Source: an uncultured Clostridia bacterium (lineage in GTDB: Bacteria > Bacillota > Clostridia > Lachnospirales > Lachnospiraceae). From it: a stretch of 64,000 bases of DNA. Of the stretch, positions 54,901-62,689 are shown one piece after another; position 1 is the stretch's first letter, and each line of letters starts with the position of its first letter. The notes beneath the pieces are model-generated. The model worked only from the letters and a program-made list of their open reading frames with translations. It ran no database searches and had not been told where the DNA came from. The stretch is taken from NCBI GenBank assembly GCA_937895705.1, contig CALBKM010000029.1, forward strand, positions 1 through 64,000. The letters are read 5' to 3'. A program made the translations under genes and the position numbers.

Positions 54901-55344
54901 TGCCTTCGGCGGATAAAGCAACAACACCGCTTCCTCGGAGGTTTTCTTTAAATATTTGCCAAACCACTCCGCAGAATTCAATCCTAAGGATGCGTACGCC
55001 GCATTACGAATTTCATTATCCGATTTTGCCAGTAGCCCTTCCTTCTTTTCCGGAATCTTATCTGTCTCGTCAGATGGTCTTTCGATTATTTCGTTCCCCG
55101 GAATCTCTGTTCCAGCAACTTCTGTCCACTCCGACAACCATTTCCCGTAGGTCAGAGACCACTGACGCTTTTGCAGTACGCCGTTTTCCGTCCGGTAATA
55201 CCACTTTGTCTCTTCCTTGCAGAGTAAAATTTCCTCCTGCTTTGCCTCTGCTGTATGCTTTGCACGAATCAGACACACACCGGTCACTCCGATTCCCGCA
55301 ACAATCAGGCCGATTATAAGCCCCTTTATTACCTTAGTCTTCAT
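51964..55344 (-). CDS. Membrane-anchored EF-hand/leucine-rich repeat protein linked to M56
   Basis: 1126 residues. The N-terminal membrane segment (LIIGLIVAGIGVTGVCLI) would place the rest outside the cell. A beta-rich region (about 120-430) is followed by two copies of an EF-hand plus leucine-rich module. The first has calcium loop DTNGDGLLTKNE at 460-471; the second has DTDKDGFLTKQE near 825. Each is followed by DGLNWFPN and an HP-G/S-x-x-V phrase, and a PEPTATPEPTATP linker separates them. The same module occurs twice inside the giant M56 receptor at 19951-25419. The gene starts 4 nt after the second M56 gene, so it is its operon partner. GGAGG precedes the ATG. Ligand unknown. Confidence 0.82.
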   Translation of the reverse strand: MKTKVIKGLIIGLIVAGIGVTGVCLIRAKHTAEAKQEEILLCKEETKWYYRTENGVLQKRQWSLTYGKWLSEWTEVAGTEIPGNEIIERPSDETDKIPEKKEGLLAKSDNEIRNAAYASLGLNSAEWFGKYLKKTSEEAVLLLYPPKAQITQTDCYADIVLSTKNYICLVSVRQEGEELSFVAVKEYGVSQVGIYEMGKDTYFGIVYSDTSDFYGIEAYGMTWYRLDGAGNCQRVCTAAETSGLYDYWKDKKPVISTDGTITLYSGNGEATTVSATVFLSGTVPYNAEYGVSGTELIRKVIQEDEKREDLYFRVEYEGAEVTHYITNEDRVYFIIQKYSSSHAAGFRSIAIGTMDLDGNILYCDVFNADRSKAVYLQTDAENYGQYGADYLVLSTEKEYQGRVSSEKQVFRTDETGFVQTWITRENGHVYVIDYDVEQIPIDETYFSGELFREYIKREIDTNGDGLLTKNEREQVRSINFDSGRYRSIMKGQYTEKKAALDGLNWFPNLERLELMSEAEVYLYQHPSITVVNWNESGSSLVFAEDCDKLDTIAVHMSSGGAVYANNCEQLHRIYSWDGNLGAVYTFDTPKLEVCVDWFEEFPKYMRLDAEGSIIYRMWSDTDEPLRLEQIGANVQLSEDRTPEWRKIYSEDIYTIEWLGLDTEALHVKEQMEEMYHMYKESALAELSEELLAQAEIKSIVYSPQGTSIYMIGVWDGMRYRETLLAGRYYIAEQNGTITEFDSVEEVFLATEGYADLIGIKNLFQLITPEPTATPEPTATPMPTGMPKSRVVVADPEVERIPISEAYFSGQYFRSYIKDNIDTDKDGFLTKQEREQVTAVDFEFYDNTELSEDINVVDGLNWFPNMEYIGHMGGRIFEIILDQHPGVKYVGSSEAWRESYYYINGCEKLEGIWFDTNGRMRLYVNDCKNLASISGKEFAFSGLCVSGCPEARFYMSDTIGFPEDWYIDDDVQLVWAGGEWDTGPFDYLEGDELSFTGDGHPYLNHGVLSDGIQGLHWLGTNREAELISEHVNKILTVQNNAVPKELLADGKVMTEVDVIMFSPKKPSVYSARSSEKDSALYWEFLAKNYFIAENDGTVVAYDSWEELIAAAEEIEGLQDISELFDAE

Positions 55345-55348
55345 CCTT

Positions 55349-56503
55349 TTATTCCTCCCTTCCTAACACCGGAAGTTCCGAAAACGGAGCTTCCCTACAA
55401 TCCTTCACATCACATACATAAGCATCCTCCACGTAAAGGGCATATCCACCCTCCGGAAGTTCCTTTAAATACGCATTGTCCCGGTCAATGTCATAAAAAG
55501 CATTCGTTTCTGCTCCTGTCGGCTCTCCCGCATATGGCTGAAGTACCACAAAATAAGAACCGATAAAACTAATCACCATAAATACCGATAACACCAAAGA
55601 ACCAAACCGTTGCAGCGGTCCGATTCCCTTGTATTCCAACACATACCGGAAGCGTTTCTTTAATACGGATTCCTTTCCTTCGGATACGAGCGCCATCCCG
55701 GTCGGTGACACCGGTCCCTTTTTGCCGTTCCGGTTTCTAACCACATGCAGTATGGTATCCAGATAGTCCAGCTTTTCGCTTTCCGTAAGTGTTCCCGTTA
55801 CTTGTAAATCGCTTTTTACCTCCAGTACAAAATCAATACTGTACCGAAGCAGATAAAGCACCGGGTTCCACCAGTACACAATACACAGCAGCTTGACCAA
55901 AAGCTTGATCCAGACATCTTTTTGCTTATAATGGGTCCATTCATGCTGTAAAATATAGGTGATTTCCTGTTCCGAGTATTCCTCTGTCGGCAGATACACC
56001 ACAGGACGGAACACCCCTGCAATCATCGGAATCTTTGTAGCCGGTGTCACTAAAATACGAGGACCGATGGGCTTTCCCCCGGTCACTTTCTTGCAAAGAG
56101 CTGCCAAATTTCCCTCCGGCATCCTTGCGTTCTTTTTCATTTCTTTCCGAAACCGCAGTTCCTTTGCCAGAAACACGCAAAACAGAACTACACTCCCCAC
56201 AACCCAAATCAAATAAAACAAATCGATTACACGAACCTGCATATTGCTTAAAACACCTTGAAACGGCTGTTTTTCAAAGAAACGCACCACTACTGGAAGC
56301 ACTGTCTCGGAACGCAAAATCCGCACAAACGGGAACTCTACAATCCCCAGCAGACGAAGCAGGCTCATTAGAATCAAAACCACCAACGGCCAAACACTCA
56401 GAGTTTCAATAAAGCTTTTTCTTTTTAACAACGCATATATTACAATTGCAAATATATCACACCACAAAATTGCCATAGCAAACGAAAATACGGTCGCACT
56501 CAT
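55349..56503 (-). CDS. BlaR1-type M56 membrane protease (second copy)
   Basis: 384 residues. Four or five membrane segments, the zinc motif HEWTH with a downstream Glu (VLEVKSD), and a short outer tail of about 65 residues (FYDIDRDNAYLKEL). It lacks the penicillin-binding sensor domain of BlaR1. The ATG overlaps the BlaI stop as ATGA. The EF-hand/LRR protein follows after 4 nt and may supply the sensor. It is only distantly like the first and third M56 proteins, which resemble each other. Confidence 0.88.
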   Translation of the reverse strand: MSATVFSFAMAILWCDIFAIVIYALLKRKSFIETLSVWPLVVLILMSLLRLLGIVEFPFVRILRSETVLPVVVRFFEKQPFQGVLSNMQVRVIDLFYLIWVVGSVVLFCVFLAKELRFRKEMKKNARMPEGNLAALCKKVTGGKPIGPRILVTPATKIPMIAGVFRPVVYLPTEEYSEQEITYILQHEWTHYKQKDVWIKLLVKLLCIVYWWNPVLYLLRYSIDFVLEVKSDLQVTGTLTESEKLDYLDTILHVVRNRNGKKGPVSPTGMALVSEGKESVLKKRFRYVLEYKGIGPLQRFGSLVLSVFMVISFIGSYFVVLQPYAGEPTGAETNAFYDIDRDNAYLKELPEGGYALYVEDAYVCDVKDCREAPFSELPVLGREE

Positions 56504-56910
56504 CCTTTGTTCCGGTTCCTCCTCTCGGTTATCATCCGTTCCAATTCATCCAGTTCCGTATCGTCAATGTCCCTATCCTGTACCAATGCAGCAAAAATGG
56601 CGGTAACCGGAGACTTTTTTGACGTTCCGGTAAGACTCTGCTTCATCTGATTCACCGCAGATACGATGTAATCCTCTCTGGCAATGAGAGGAACGAAGGT
56701 CCTTCCGTAATTTTTATTGGTGCGCACAAAGCCGCCCACATCAATTGCCTTTTTCTCCAGCAAGCTGTTTAATAAAATATGTATGGAACGCTCACTCCAG
56801 GAACGCTCCGGTGTCAGTTCGATAATCTCCGAACGGGACAAAGGACGCTCCTCCCTCCACAACAGCTCCATAATCTCCAATTCATTCCCTGTTAATGCCG
56901 GAATCTCCAT
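56500..56910 (-). CDS. BlaI/MecI-family repressor (second copy)
   Basis: 136 residues. Winged helix (LTGNELEIMELLWREERPLS, WSERSIHILLNSLLEKKAI) and C-terminal dimer region. It differs clearly from the other two BlaI proteins in the window, consistent with its more divergent M56 partner. A good ribosome site (AGGAGG) lies a little far from the ATG. Likely self-regulated through the dyads upstream. Confidence 0.9.
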   Translation of the reverse strand: MEIPALTGNELEIMELLWREERPLSRSEIIELTPERSWSERSIHILLNSLLEKKAIDVGGFVRTNKNYGRTFVPLIAREDYIVSAVNQMKQSLTGTSKKSPVTAIFAALVQDRDIDDTELDELERMITERRNRNKG

Positions 56911-56988
56911 GTAATATGCCTCCTTAACATATTCTGATGTAATCTATCCTACCGTTTCTATCGGCTTTTATCTGCTTTTCTTATTTCC

Positions 56989-57057
56989 AGAATATCATAA
57001 CCGAATACATGTGTCAATGATTTTATTATGTTTGTATTATACAATCATGTCAACATG
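56989..57057 (-). promoter_or_regulatory. Promoter and dyads of the second BlaI/M56 operon
   Basis: Minus strand TTGACA (57012-57017), 17-bp spacer, TATTCT (56989-56994). ACATGT (57007-57012) overlaps the -35. Upstream lie the dyads TTGTA-TTA-TACAA (57032-57044) and CATGT-CA-ACATG (57046-57057), which resemble TACA/TGTA BlaI half sites. Confidence 0.55.
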
Positions 57058-57073
57058 ACTGTTAACTATAAAA

Positions 57074-57110
57074 AGAAACCGTAACGCAGTTATTCTACAT
57101 TACGGTTTCT
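57074..57110 (-). terminator. Terminator after alaS
   Basis: AGAAACCGTAA pairs perfectly with TTACGGTTTCT around a 15-base loop, followed on the minus strand by a T-rich run. Confidence 0.85.
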
Positions 57111-57141
57111 GATTATTTGTATTACACTTCTCTTTACTCTT

Positions 57142-59790
57142 TTACTTAATCTGTCCCTTCAGCACCTCAGCAGCCTTTGCGATAGCGTCATCGATACCGG
57201 CCGGGTTCTTACCGCCTGCCTGTGCCATGTTCGGACGACCGCCACCGCCACCGCCGACACATGCCGCAACTTCCTTAATGAGGTTGCCTGCGTGAGCACC
57301 CTTTGCCATCGCACCGTCGGTTGCCATAGCGATAAGGTTTACCTTACCGTCAAATGCGGAAGCCAATAAGAGAACGCCCTCTCCCAGCTTCTCCTTTAAG
57401 CTGTCGCCCAAGTTACGGATACCGTTCATATCCATCTCCGGCACCTTTGCGCAAAGAACCTTTACGCCGTTAATTTCCTGTACGTTGTTCATCACATCGC
57501 CAAGAGAAGCGTTTGCAATCTTTGCCTTAAGCTTCTCGTTCTCGGAATGCGCAGCCTTAAGCTCCTCCTGCATAGCCTCAATCTTCTTTAAAAGGGATGC
57601 CGGCTCGGTCTTTGCTGCCTTTGCAGCTGCCATTAACTCTTCTTCAACGGTCTTATAATATGCAAATACGCCGTCTGCGGTAATTGCTTCGATTCGTCTT
57701 ACGCCTGCCGCAATACCGGACTCGGATAAAATCTTAAATACGGAAATTACACCGGTGTTTCCTACGTGGGTACCGCCACAGAACTCCTTGGAGAACTCGC
57801 CCATGGATACAACACGTACCACATCGCCGTACTTTTCGCCGAAGAGAGCCTTTGCTCCGGTCTTTCTTGCCTCATCGATGGTCATTTCCTTCATCTCAAT
57901 GGTGAGATTTGCGGAAATCTGCTCGTTTACAATAGCCTCTACCTTGGCAATCTCTTCCTTGGTCATAGCGGAGAAATGAGTAAAGTCAAAACGTAAACGA
58001 TCCGGAGTAACGAGGGAACCTGCCTGCTCAACATGAGAGCCTAATACCTGACGAAGTGCCTCCTGTAACAAGTGGGTTGCACTGTGGTTCTTACCGATGG
58101 CATTTCTTCTTGCGGAATCAATGGTCAGGGTAACGGTATCGCCTACTGCAAACATACCGCTCTCAACCACGCCTACATGGCCGATTTTGCCGCCCTTAAG
58201 CTTAATAGTATCGGTTACGGTAAATACCGCACCATCCTTTGTAATCTGTCCCAAATCCGCAATCTGACCACCCATGGTTGCATAGAACGGGGTCTCGTCT
58301 ACGATTACGGTTGCGTTCTGGCCTACCACTACTTCCTTTACGATTTCGGTCTCGGTGGTGAGAACGGTAATCTTGGAAGCCGCACTGGTCTTGTCATATC
58401 CGATAAAGGTACTGGTCACAGCCGCGTCGATTTCATCGTAAACCGTAGCGTCCGCACCCATGTAGTTGGTTACCGCACGAGCATTTCTTGCGGTCTCCTT
58501 CTGTACCTCCATTGCCTTCTTAAAGCCGTCCATATCAACAGAGAAGCCCTTCTCTGCAAGGATTTCCTCGGTCAAGTCAATCGGGAAACCGTAGGTATCG
58601 TAAAGCTTAAACGCATCCTCGCCGGAAAGCACCTTGGTCTTAGCCGCAGCTTCTTCCATTTCAGCTAAGATAGAAAGTCCCTGGTCGATGGTCTTGTTAA
58701 ACTTCTCTTCCTCTAAGGTCAAAATCTTTAAGATGTACTCTCTCTTTTCTTCAAGCTCCGGATAACCGTCCTTGGACTCAGCGATAACGGTCTCGCAAAG
58801 CTTAGCAAGGAATAAGCCCTGGATGCCTAAGAGTCTTCCGTGACGTGCCGCACGACGAAGAAGTCTTCTTAATACGTAACCTCTGCCCTCGTTGGACGGA
58901 ATAATACCGTCGGAGGTCATAAAGGTAACGGAACGGATATGGTCGGTAATGAGACGAATGGACTCGTCCTTCTTCTTATCGGTCATATAAGTCACATTTG
59001 CAATCTCACAAACCTTATCGCGGATGGCCTTCATGGTATCTACGTCAAATACGGAATCCACATCCTGAACAACAACAGCCAGACGCTCGAGACCCATACC
59101 GGTATCGATATTCTTCTGGGTCAGCTCGGTGTAATTGTGATTTCCGTCACTCTCAAACTGGGTAAATACGTTGTTCCAAACCTCCATGAAACGGTCGCAC
59201 TCGCAGCCCACCTTACAATCCGGGCTACCGCAGCCGTACTTTTCGCCACGGTCATAATAAATCTCGGAACACGGACCGCACGGACCTGCACCATGCTCCC
59301 AGAAGTTGTCACAGTCACCGTTCTCGTCACGATAGAAACGGGTAATACGCTCCGCCGGTACGCCCACTTCTTCGGTCCAGATACGGAATGCCTCTTCATC
59401 CTCGCAGTAAATAGACGGATACAAACGCTCCGGTTCCATGCCTACGTGCTCGGTCAAAAACTCCCAGGACCACTTAATGGCCTCGGTCTTAAAGTAATCA
59501 CCGAAGGAGAAGTTACCAAGCATCTCAAAGAAGGTAAGATGTCTTGCGGTCTTACCGACATTCTCGATATCACCGGTACGGATACACTTCTGACAGGTGG
59601 TTACGCGATTACGCGGCGGAATCTCCTGTCCGGTAAAGTAAGGCTTCATCGGTGCCATACCGGAATTAATTAACAACAAACTCTTATCGTTATGCGGAAT
59701 CAAGGAAAAGCTCTTCAGACGAAGGTGATCCTTGCTCTCAAAAAACTCCAAATACATTCTTCTTAAATCATTCAAACCGTGCTTCTTCAC
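57142..59790 (-). CDS. alaS: Alanyl-tRNA synthetase
   Basis: 882 residues, the usual length. Class II catalytic core (MYLEFFESKDH, RTGDIENVGKTARHLTFFEMLGNFSFGDYF by its ends), the tRNA-binding middle, the editing domain with zinc residues (HSATHLLQ, FCGGTH) and the C-terminal oligomerisation domain with a glycine run (CVGGGGGGRPNMAQAGG). It charges tRNA-Ala and hydrolyses mischarged Ser/Gly. The start is GTG 59790 with AAAGGAG upstream; the frame runs further 5' but covers the promoter. No T-box leader is present. Confidence 0.97.
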   Translation of the reverse strand: MKKHGLNDLRRMYLEFFESKDHLRLKSFSLIPHNDKSLLLINSGMAPMKPYFTGQEIPPRNRVTTCQKCIRTGDIENVGKTARHLTFFEMLGNFSFGDYFKTEAIKWSWEFLTEHVGMEPERLYPSIYCEDEEAFRIWTEEVGVPAERITRFYRDENGDCDNFWEHGAGPCGPCSEIYYDRGEKYGCGSPDCKVGCECDRFMEVWNNVFTQFESDGNHNYTELTQKNIDTGMGLERLAVVVQDVDSVFDVDTMKAIRDKVCEIANVTYMTDKKKDESIRLITDHIRSVTFMTSDGIIPSNEGRGYVLRRLLRRAARHGRLLGIQGLFLAKLCETVIAESKDGYPELEEKREYILKILTLEEEKFNKTIDQGLSILAEMEEAAAKTKVLSGEDAFKLYDTYGFPIDLTEEILAEKGFSVDMDGFKKAMEVQKETARNARAVTNYMGADATVYDEIDAAVTSTFIGYDKTSAASKITVLTTETEIVKEVVVGQNATVIVDETPFYATMGGQIADLGQITKDGAVFTVTDTIKLKGGKIGHVGVVESGMFAVGDTVTLTIDSARRNAIGKNHSATHLLQEALRQVLGSHVEQAGSLVTPDRLRFDFTHFSAMTKEEIAKVEAIVNEQISANLTIEMKEMTIDEARKTGAKALFGEKYGDVVRVVSMGEFSKEFCGGTHVGNTGVISVFKILSESGIAAGVRRIEAITADGVFAYYKTVEEELMAAAKAAKTEPASLLKKIEAMQEELKAAHSENEKLKAKIANASLGDVMNNVQEINGVKVLCAKVPEMDMNGIRNLGDSLKEKLGEGVLLLASAFDGKVNLIAMATDGAMAKGAHAGNLIKEVAACVGGGGGGRPNMAQAGGKNPAGIDDAIAKAAEVLKGQIK

Positions 59791-59845
59791 TGTTTTATCT
59801 CCTTTCGTGCGCTGCTTCTCGTGTGTGCGCACATAGCTATTGTCC

Positions 59846-59874
59846 ATTATAAGATTCCACGGTTTATTTGTCAA
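59846..59874 (-). promoter_or_regulatory. Perfect consensus promoter of alaS
   Basis: Minus strand TTGACA, 17-bp spacer, TATAAT, with a leader of about 50 nt. Confidence 0.85.
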
Positions 59875-59896
59875 TAATGGGTTACTAAATTTTTAT

Positions 59897-61438
59897 CTAT
59901 TCCGGCAACGTCGGTCCGTTTCCTCTCTGTTCCGAGGACGGTGCCACGGTCGGAGTCGAATTCATATATACATAGTCACTGTATATGATTTCAAAATTCG
60001 GGATATAGGTATGACTAAAGGAACTTAACATTCCTCTGTAAATCTCGTCCCAGGTCACCTGATTGTCATCCGTTGCCACATACAAAATCTCATAGTCAAA
60101 GGTGGCATTCGGGCTGTCCGGTGTCCATTCATACAGCATCAAATACGGATATTCGTTTACAATTTCTTTTCCTTCTTCAAAGTGACGTACCCGGTACTGC
60201 ACTCCGTCATAGGTCAGGTCCATAACAAACAGCTTCGGATATTCCTTTTTCCTCTGTTCGTATAACTCCGGGGCGTACCGCTCCGGATCACCCAAGGTAT
60301 AATAATGTACCACACGTACTGCCGCAGCTTTTCCTTTTTTAGTCGTCTTATAAAACGTCTCCCAAATCTCCTGTCCGCAGGATACATCTCCGTCCTTGAT
60401 TACAACACAGCCGTCTTTCTTTGCCTGCGCCAAGCTGTAATCTGCCGGCAGTTCTTCTAAGGCAACCATAGCAAGTTCCGGCACCTTAAGCGGATTCTTT
60501 GCGGATTTTGGATTTGTCAAAAAGCATACCGCCACCACGATACAAGCAAGTACCGCAAGTAAAATCAGCCAAAAGGCAGGCTTTTTGTAATGCAATACAT
60601 GCTTTACCCGCTCTTTTACTCCGACCTCACCGAAGGCCAACGGGCAAACCGCAAGTCCTCTCTGCTTTGTACTGCAGGAAATCAAGGTCAGGGTGTAGTC
60701 TGCCCGTTCCTCTCTTTCCATGTCTTTAATCACTCTTTCATCGCAGGCCAACTCCATATCTCTGCAAAACAAATGATACGCCACCCACAACAACGGATGA
60801 TACCAATACAATGCCAGTACACAAAAGCCCAGCAACTTCCATAAATGGTCTTTTCTGCGAATGTGGCTCTGTTCGTGGGCAATTACATAGGAAAGCTCCT
60901 GCCCGGCTAACGAATACGGCAAATACACCTTCGGATCTACAAAGCCGAATACAAAGGGCGACGTTACAAACTCACTCTGATACACATTCCCGGAAAGGCG
61001 AACCGCCGTCTTTACCTTCTGCTTCAAGCGAATACCTCCCAGTACCGCATACAACAGCATGGAAAACACACCCACACACCATACCAAAGTCAACACAGGA
61101 ATCCAAATCTGTAACGGATTGACACTTGCTCCCGTTGCCGGAGAAAAATTCTCCTCAATTACCGGATTTATATAAGAATTCATCACGGAAACTCCGCTAT
61201 GTACCTCCGGCACGGCCATCGTCATAATATCCGCCGGTACCGTCTCTGCGCTGGGAATCAGGCTAAACATGCTCTCCACGGAAAACGGACATATCAGCCG
61301 CACAGCCACCAAGAGCCAAAGCACTCCGTTGATTCTCTTCGGCATCTTTTTTAATACAAAACGGAGCAAAAGCACCGCCAAAAGCAGCCATGTAACCGAA
61401 ATACTCCGATTTATCAGTTCTAAAAAAAGTGCGGTCAT
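59897..61438 (-). CDS. BlaR1-type M56 membrane protease (third copy)
   Basis: 513 residues. Membrane segments near the N-terminus (VTWLLLAVLLLRFVL, GVLWLLVAVRLICPF) closely match those of the giant receptor; then the zinc motif HEQSH, ELACDE and a final membrane segment (PAFWLILLAVLACIVVAVCF). The outer tail (~200 residues) contains no EF-hand, LRR or penicillin-binding motif and is of unknown fold (CGQEIWETFYKTTKKG, RVVHYYTLGDPERYAPE). The ATG at 61438 follows GGGGG and starts one base after the BlaI stop. Confidence 0.9.
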   Translation of the reverse strand: MTALFLELINRSISVTWLLLAVLLLRFVLKKMPKRINGVLWLLVAVRLICPFSVESMFSLIPSAETVPADIMTMAVPEVHSGVSVMNSYINPVIEENFSPATGASVNPLQIWIPVLTLVWCVGVFSMLLYAVLGGIRLKQKVKTAVRLSGNVYQSEFVTSPFVFGFVDPKVYLPYSLAGQELSYVIAHEQSHIRRKDHLWKLLGFCVLALYWYHPLLWVAYHLFCRDMELACDERVIKDMEREERADYTLTLISCSTKQRGLAVCPLAFGEVGVKERVKHVLHYKKPAFWLILLAVLACIVVAVCFLTNPKSAKNPLKVPELAMVALEELPADYSLAQAKKDGCVVIKDGDVSCGQEIWETFYKTTKKGKAAAVRVVHYYTLGDPERYAPELYEQRKKEYPKLFVMDLTYDGVQYRVRHFEEGKEIVNEYPYLMLYEWTPDSPNATFDYEILYVATDDNQVTWDEIYRGMLSSFSHTYIPNFEIIYSDYVYMNSTPTVAPSSEQRGNGPTLPE

Positions 61439-61439
61439 A

Positions 61440-61805
61440 CTACTCCCCCTTTCGATAGCGATCAATCATTCGCTGTACCTCATCCAGTTCCTTATCCGAA
61501 AACTTTTGATGCTTCGTAAACGCCGCAATAAACGCCGGTAGGGACCCCTCAAAGGTACGATCCACCAGTTCGTCAATTTCTGCCGCCTGAGCTTCTTCCT
61601 TTGACACCAACGATGTCACAATCGTATTTTCATTCTTTACCACGCCCCGTTCCGACAAGCGCTTGATAACCGTATAAGTGGTGGTGGGCTTCCAACCAAG
61701 CTGCTCTTCACAAAGCTTTACCAGCTCTTTACTTTTCACCGGTTCATGCTCCCATAGAATCAAGCAAAATCGATATTCACTTTCAAATATCTTCGGTGTA
61801 TCCAT
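61440..61805 (-). CDS. BlaI/MecI-family repressor (third copy)
   Basis: 121 residues. It is strongly similar to the first copy (shared TTTYTVIKRL/STTYTVLRRL and RTFEGSLPAFIAAFT). Winged-helix repressor expected to bind the two ATTAGAG dyads just upstream and to be inactivated by its M56 partner. AGGAGG precedes the ATG. Confidence 0.93.
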   Translation of the reverse strand: MDTPKIFESEYRFCLILWEHEPVKSKELVKLCEEQLGWKPTTTYTVIKRLSERGVVKNENTIVTSLVSKEEAQAAEIDELVDRTFEGSLPAFIAAFTKHQKFSDKELDEVQRMIDRYRKGE

Positions 61806-61839
61806 GTAATTTCCTCCTATTATCTCTTTTGTATATTTG

Positions 61840-61892
61840 CTCTAATTCATTAGAGTGATTTTAATCTAACATATTAGAGTGGGATTTGTCAA
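61840..61892 (-). promoter_or_regulatory. Promoter with two operators of the third BlaI/M56 operon
   Basis: A perfect dyad CTCTAAT-TC-ATTAGAG (61840-61855) and a second TCTAAC-AT-ATTAGAG (61865-61879) lie about 24 bp apart. Minus strand TTGACA (61887-61892) puts the -10 region inside the second dyad, an arrangement suited to repression. Confidence 0.65.
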
Positions 61893-61963
61893 GTACTTTT
61901 GAAAGATAAAAGTCACTTTTCACAAACAATACATTTTTTATCTTTATAAAACTCTATAAAAAA

Positions 61964-61999
61964 ACAGACGGAAAACTGTAATTAATACGCTCCGCCTGT
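61964..61999 (-). terminator. Terminator after the lipoprotein gene
   Basis: Minus strand ACAGGCGG pairs with CCGTCTGT (one G-T pair), followed by seven T; it lies about 48 bases past the stop at 62047. Confidence 0.75.
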
Positions 62000-62046
62000 C
62001 TTTATTTATTTTGGCCAATCTTATTACAAAACTTCTCCCTCGTACT

Positions 62047-62670
62047 TTACTTAAACTTTCTGAACTTTCTGAAATAAGTAATTCCGAATTCATCTAAGTC
62101 CATAATGAATATTTTCCCCTGTTCCAGAGCCTCCACCACATTCATCTCCGTACCGTCCTTAAAATACACGGTAATGTATGGAGCTGCCGGCGCCCCAAAT
62201 GAGTAACGGAACCTTGTGTCGTAATAAAACGGAACTACGACACACGGAAGCTCCGGCATGGTATCATCGTATGAAATCTTTTCAACAACCTTCGACTCCG
62301 TAAAATACTCTACACCGTAGTAACCCAAATCTTCCGGAATAATTCTGCCGTCCTGTAATGCTTCTCTTACACGCTGTGTGGTGCCATCCTCGTAGATAAC
62401 AGTCAAATATTCTTCAATTGGCTCGGAGAAATAAAAAATATTGGTATCATTTTCATAAAACTTTATAGCCTGTGGTTCTCCCTCGTATTGATAATAATCA
62501 ACCTTAATCTGCTTTAACGGTGCTATCACTTCTTCCTTCAGTTCTGTTTGTTCGAGGCTGCAACCCGTCACTCCCTCCTGCAGTTCTGTTTGCTCGGAAC
62601 TGCAACCTGTCAGTCCTATCATCACTACCGTAAAAATCACTCTCGACACAAAACGCAGTAACTTCCTCAT
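62047..62670 (-). CDS. Lipoprotein with internal N-terminal duplication
   Basis: 207 residues. Signal peptide with lipobox LTGC at about residue 23. Immediately after it the sequence GCSSEQTELQEGVT recurs as GCSLEQTELKEEVI, an in-frame duplication of about 42 bases that created a second Cys. Two similar beta-rich halves follow (VIYEDGTTQRVREALQDGRI and VYFKDGTEMNVVEALEQGKI), so the mature protein is itself a tandem repeat. No family recognised. GGGGG precedes the ATG. Confidence 0.78.
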   Translation of the reverse strand: MRKLLRFVSRVIFTVVMIGLTGCSSEQTELQEGVTGCSLEQTELKEEVIAPLKQIKVDYYQYEGEPQAIKFYENDTNIFYFSEPIEEYLTVIYEDGTTQRVREALQDGRIIPEDLGYYGVEYFTESKVVEKISYDDTMPELPCVVVPFYYDTRFRYSFGAPAAPYITVYFKDGTEMNVVEALEQGKIFIMDLDEFGITYFRKFRKFK

Positions 62671-62689
62671 ACGTAATTCCCCCTATAAA

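Noticed and set aside
57755..59673. Several 75-244-codon plus-strand frames opposite alaS
   Set aside because: Antisense shadows of a well-identified essential gene.
59791..59845. T-box leader for alaS
   Set aside because: Only about 50 nt separate the predicted transcription start from the GTG start codon.
19951..61805. Beta-lactam resistance regulation by the BlaR1/BlaI pairs
   Set aside because: None of the three M56 proteins has a penicillin-binding sensor domain (no SxxK/SxN/KTG set after the last membrane segment), and no beta-lactamase or PBP2a gene is nearby.
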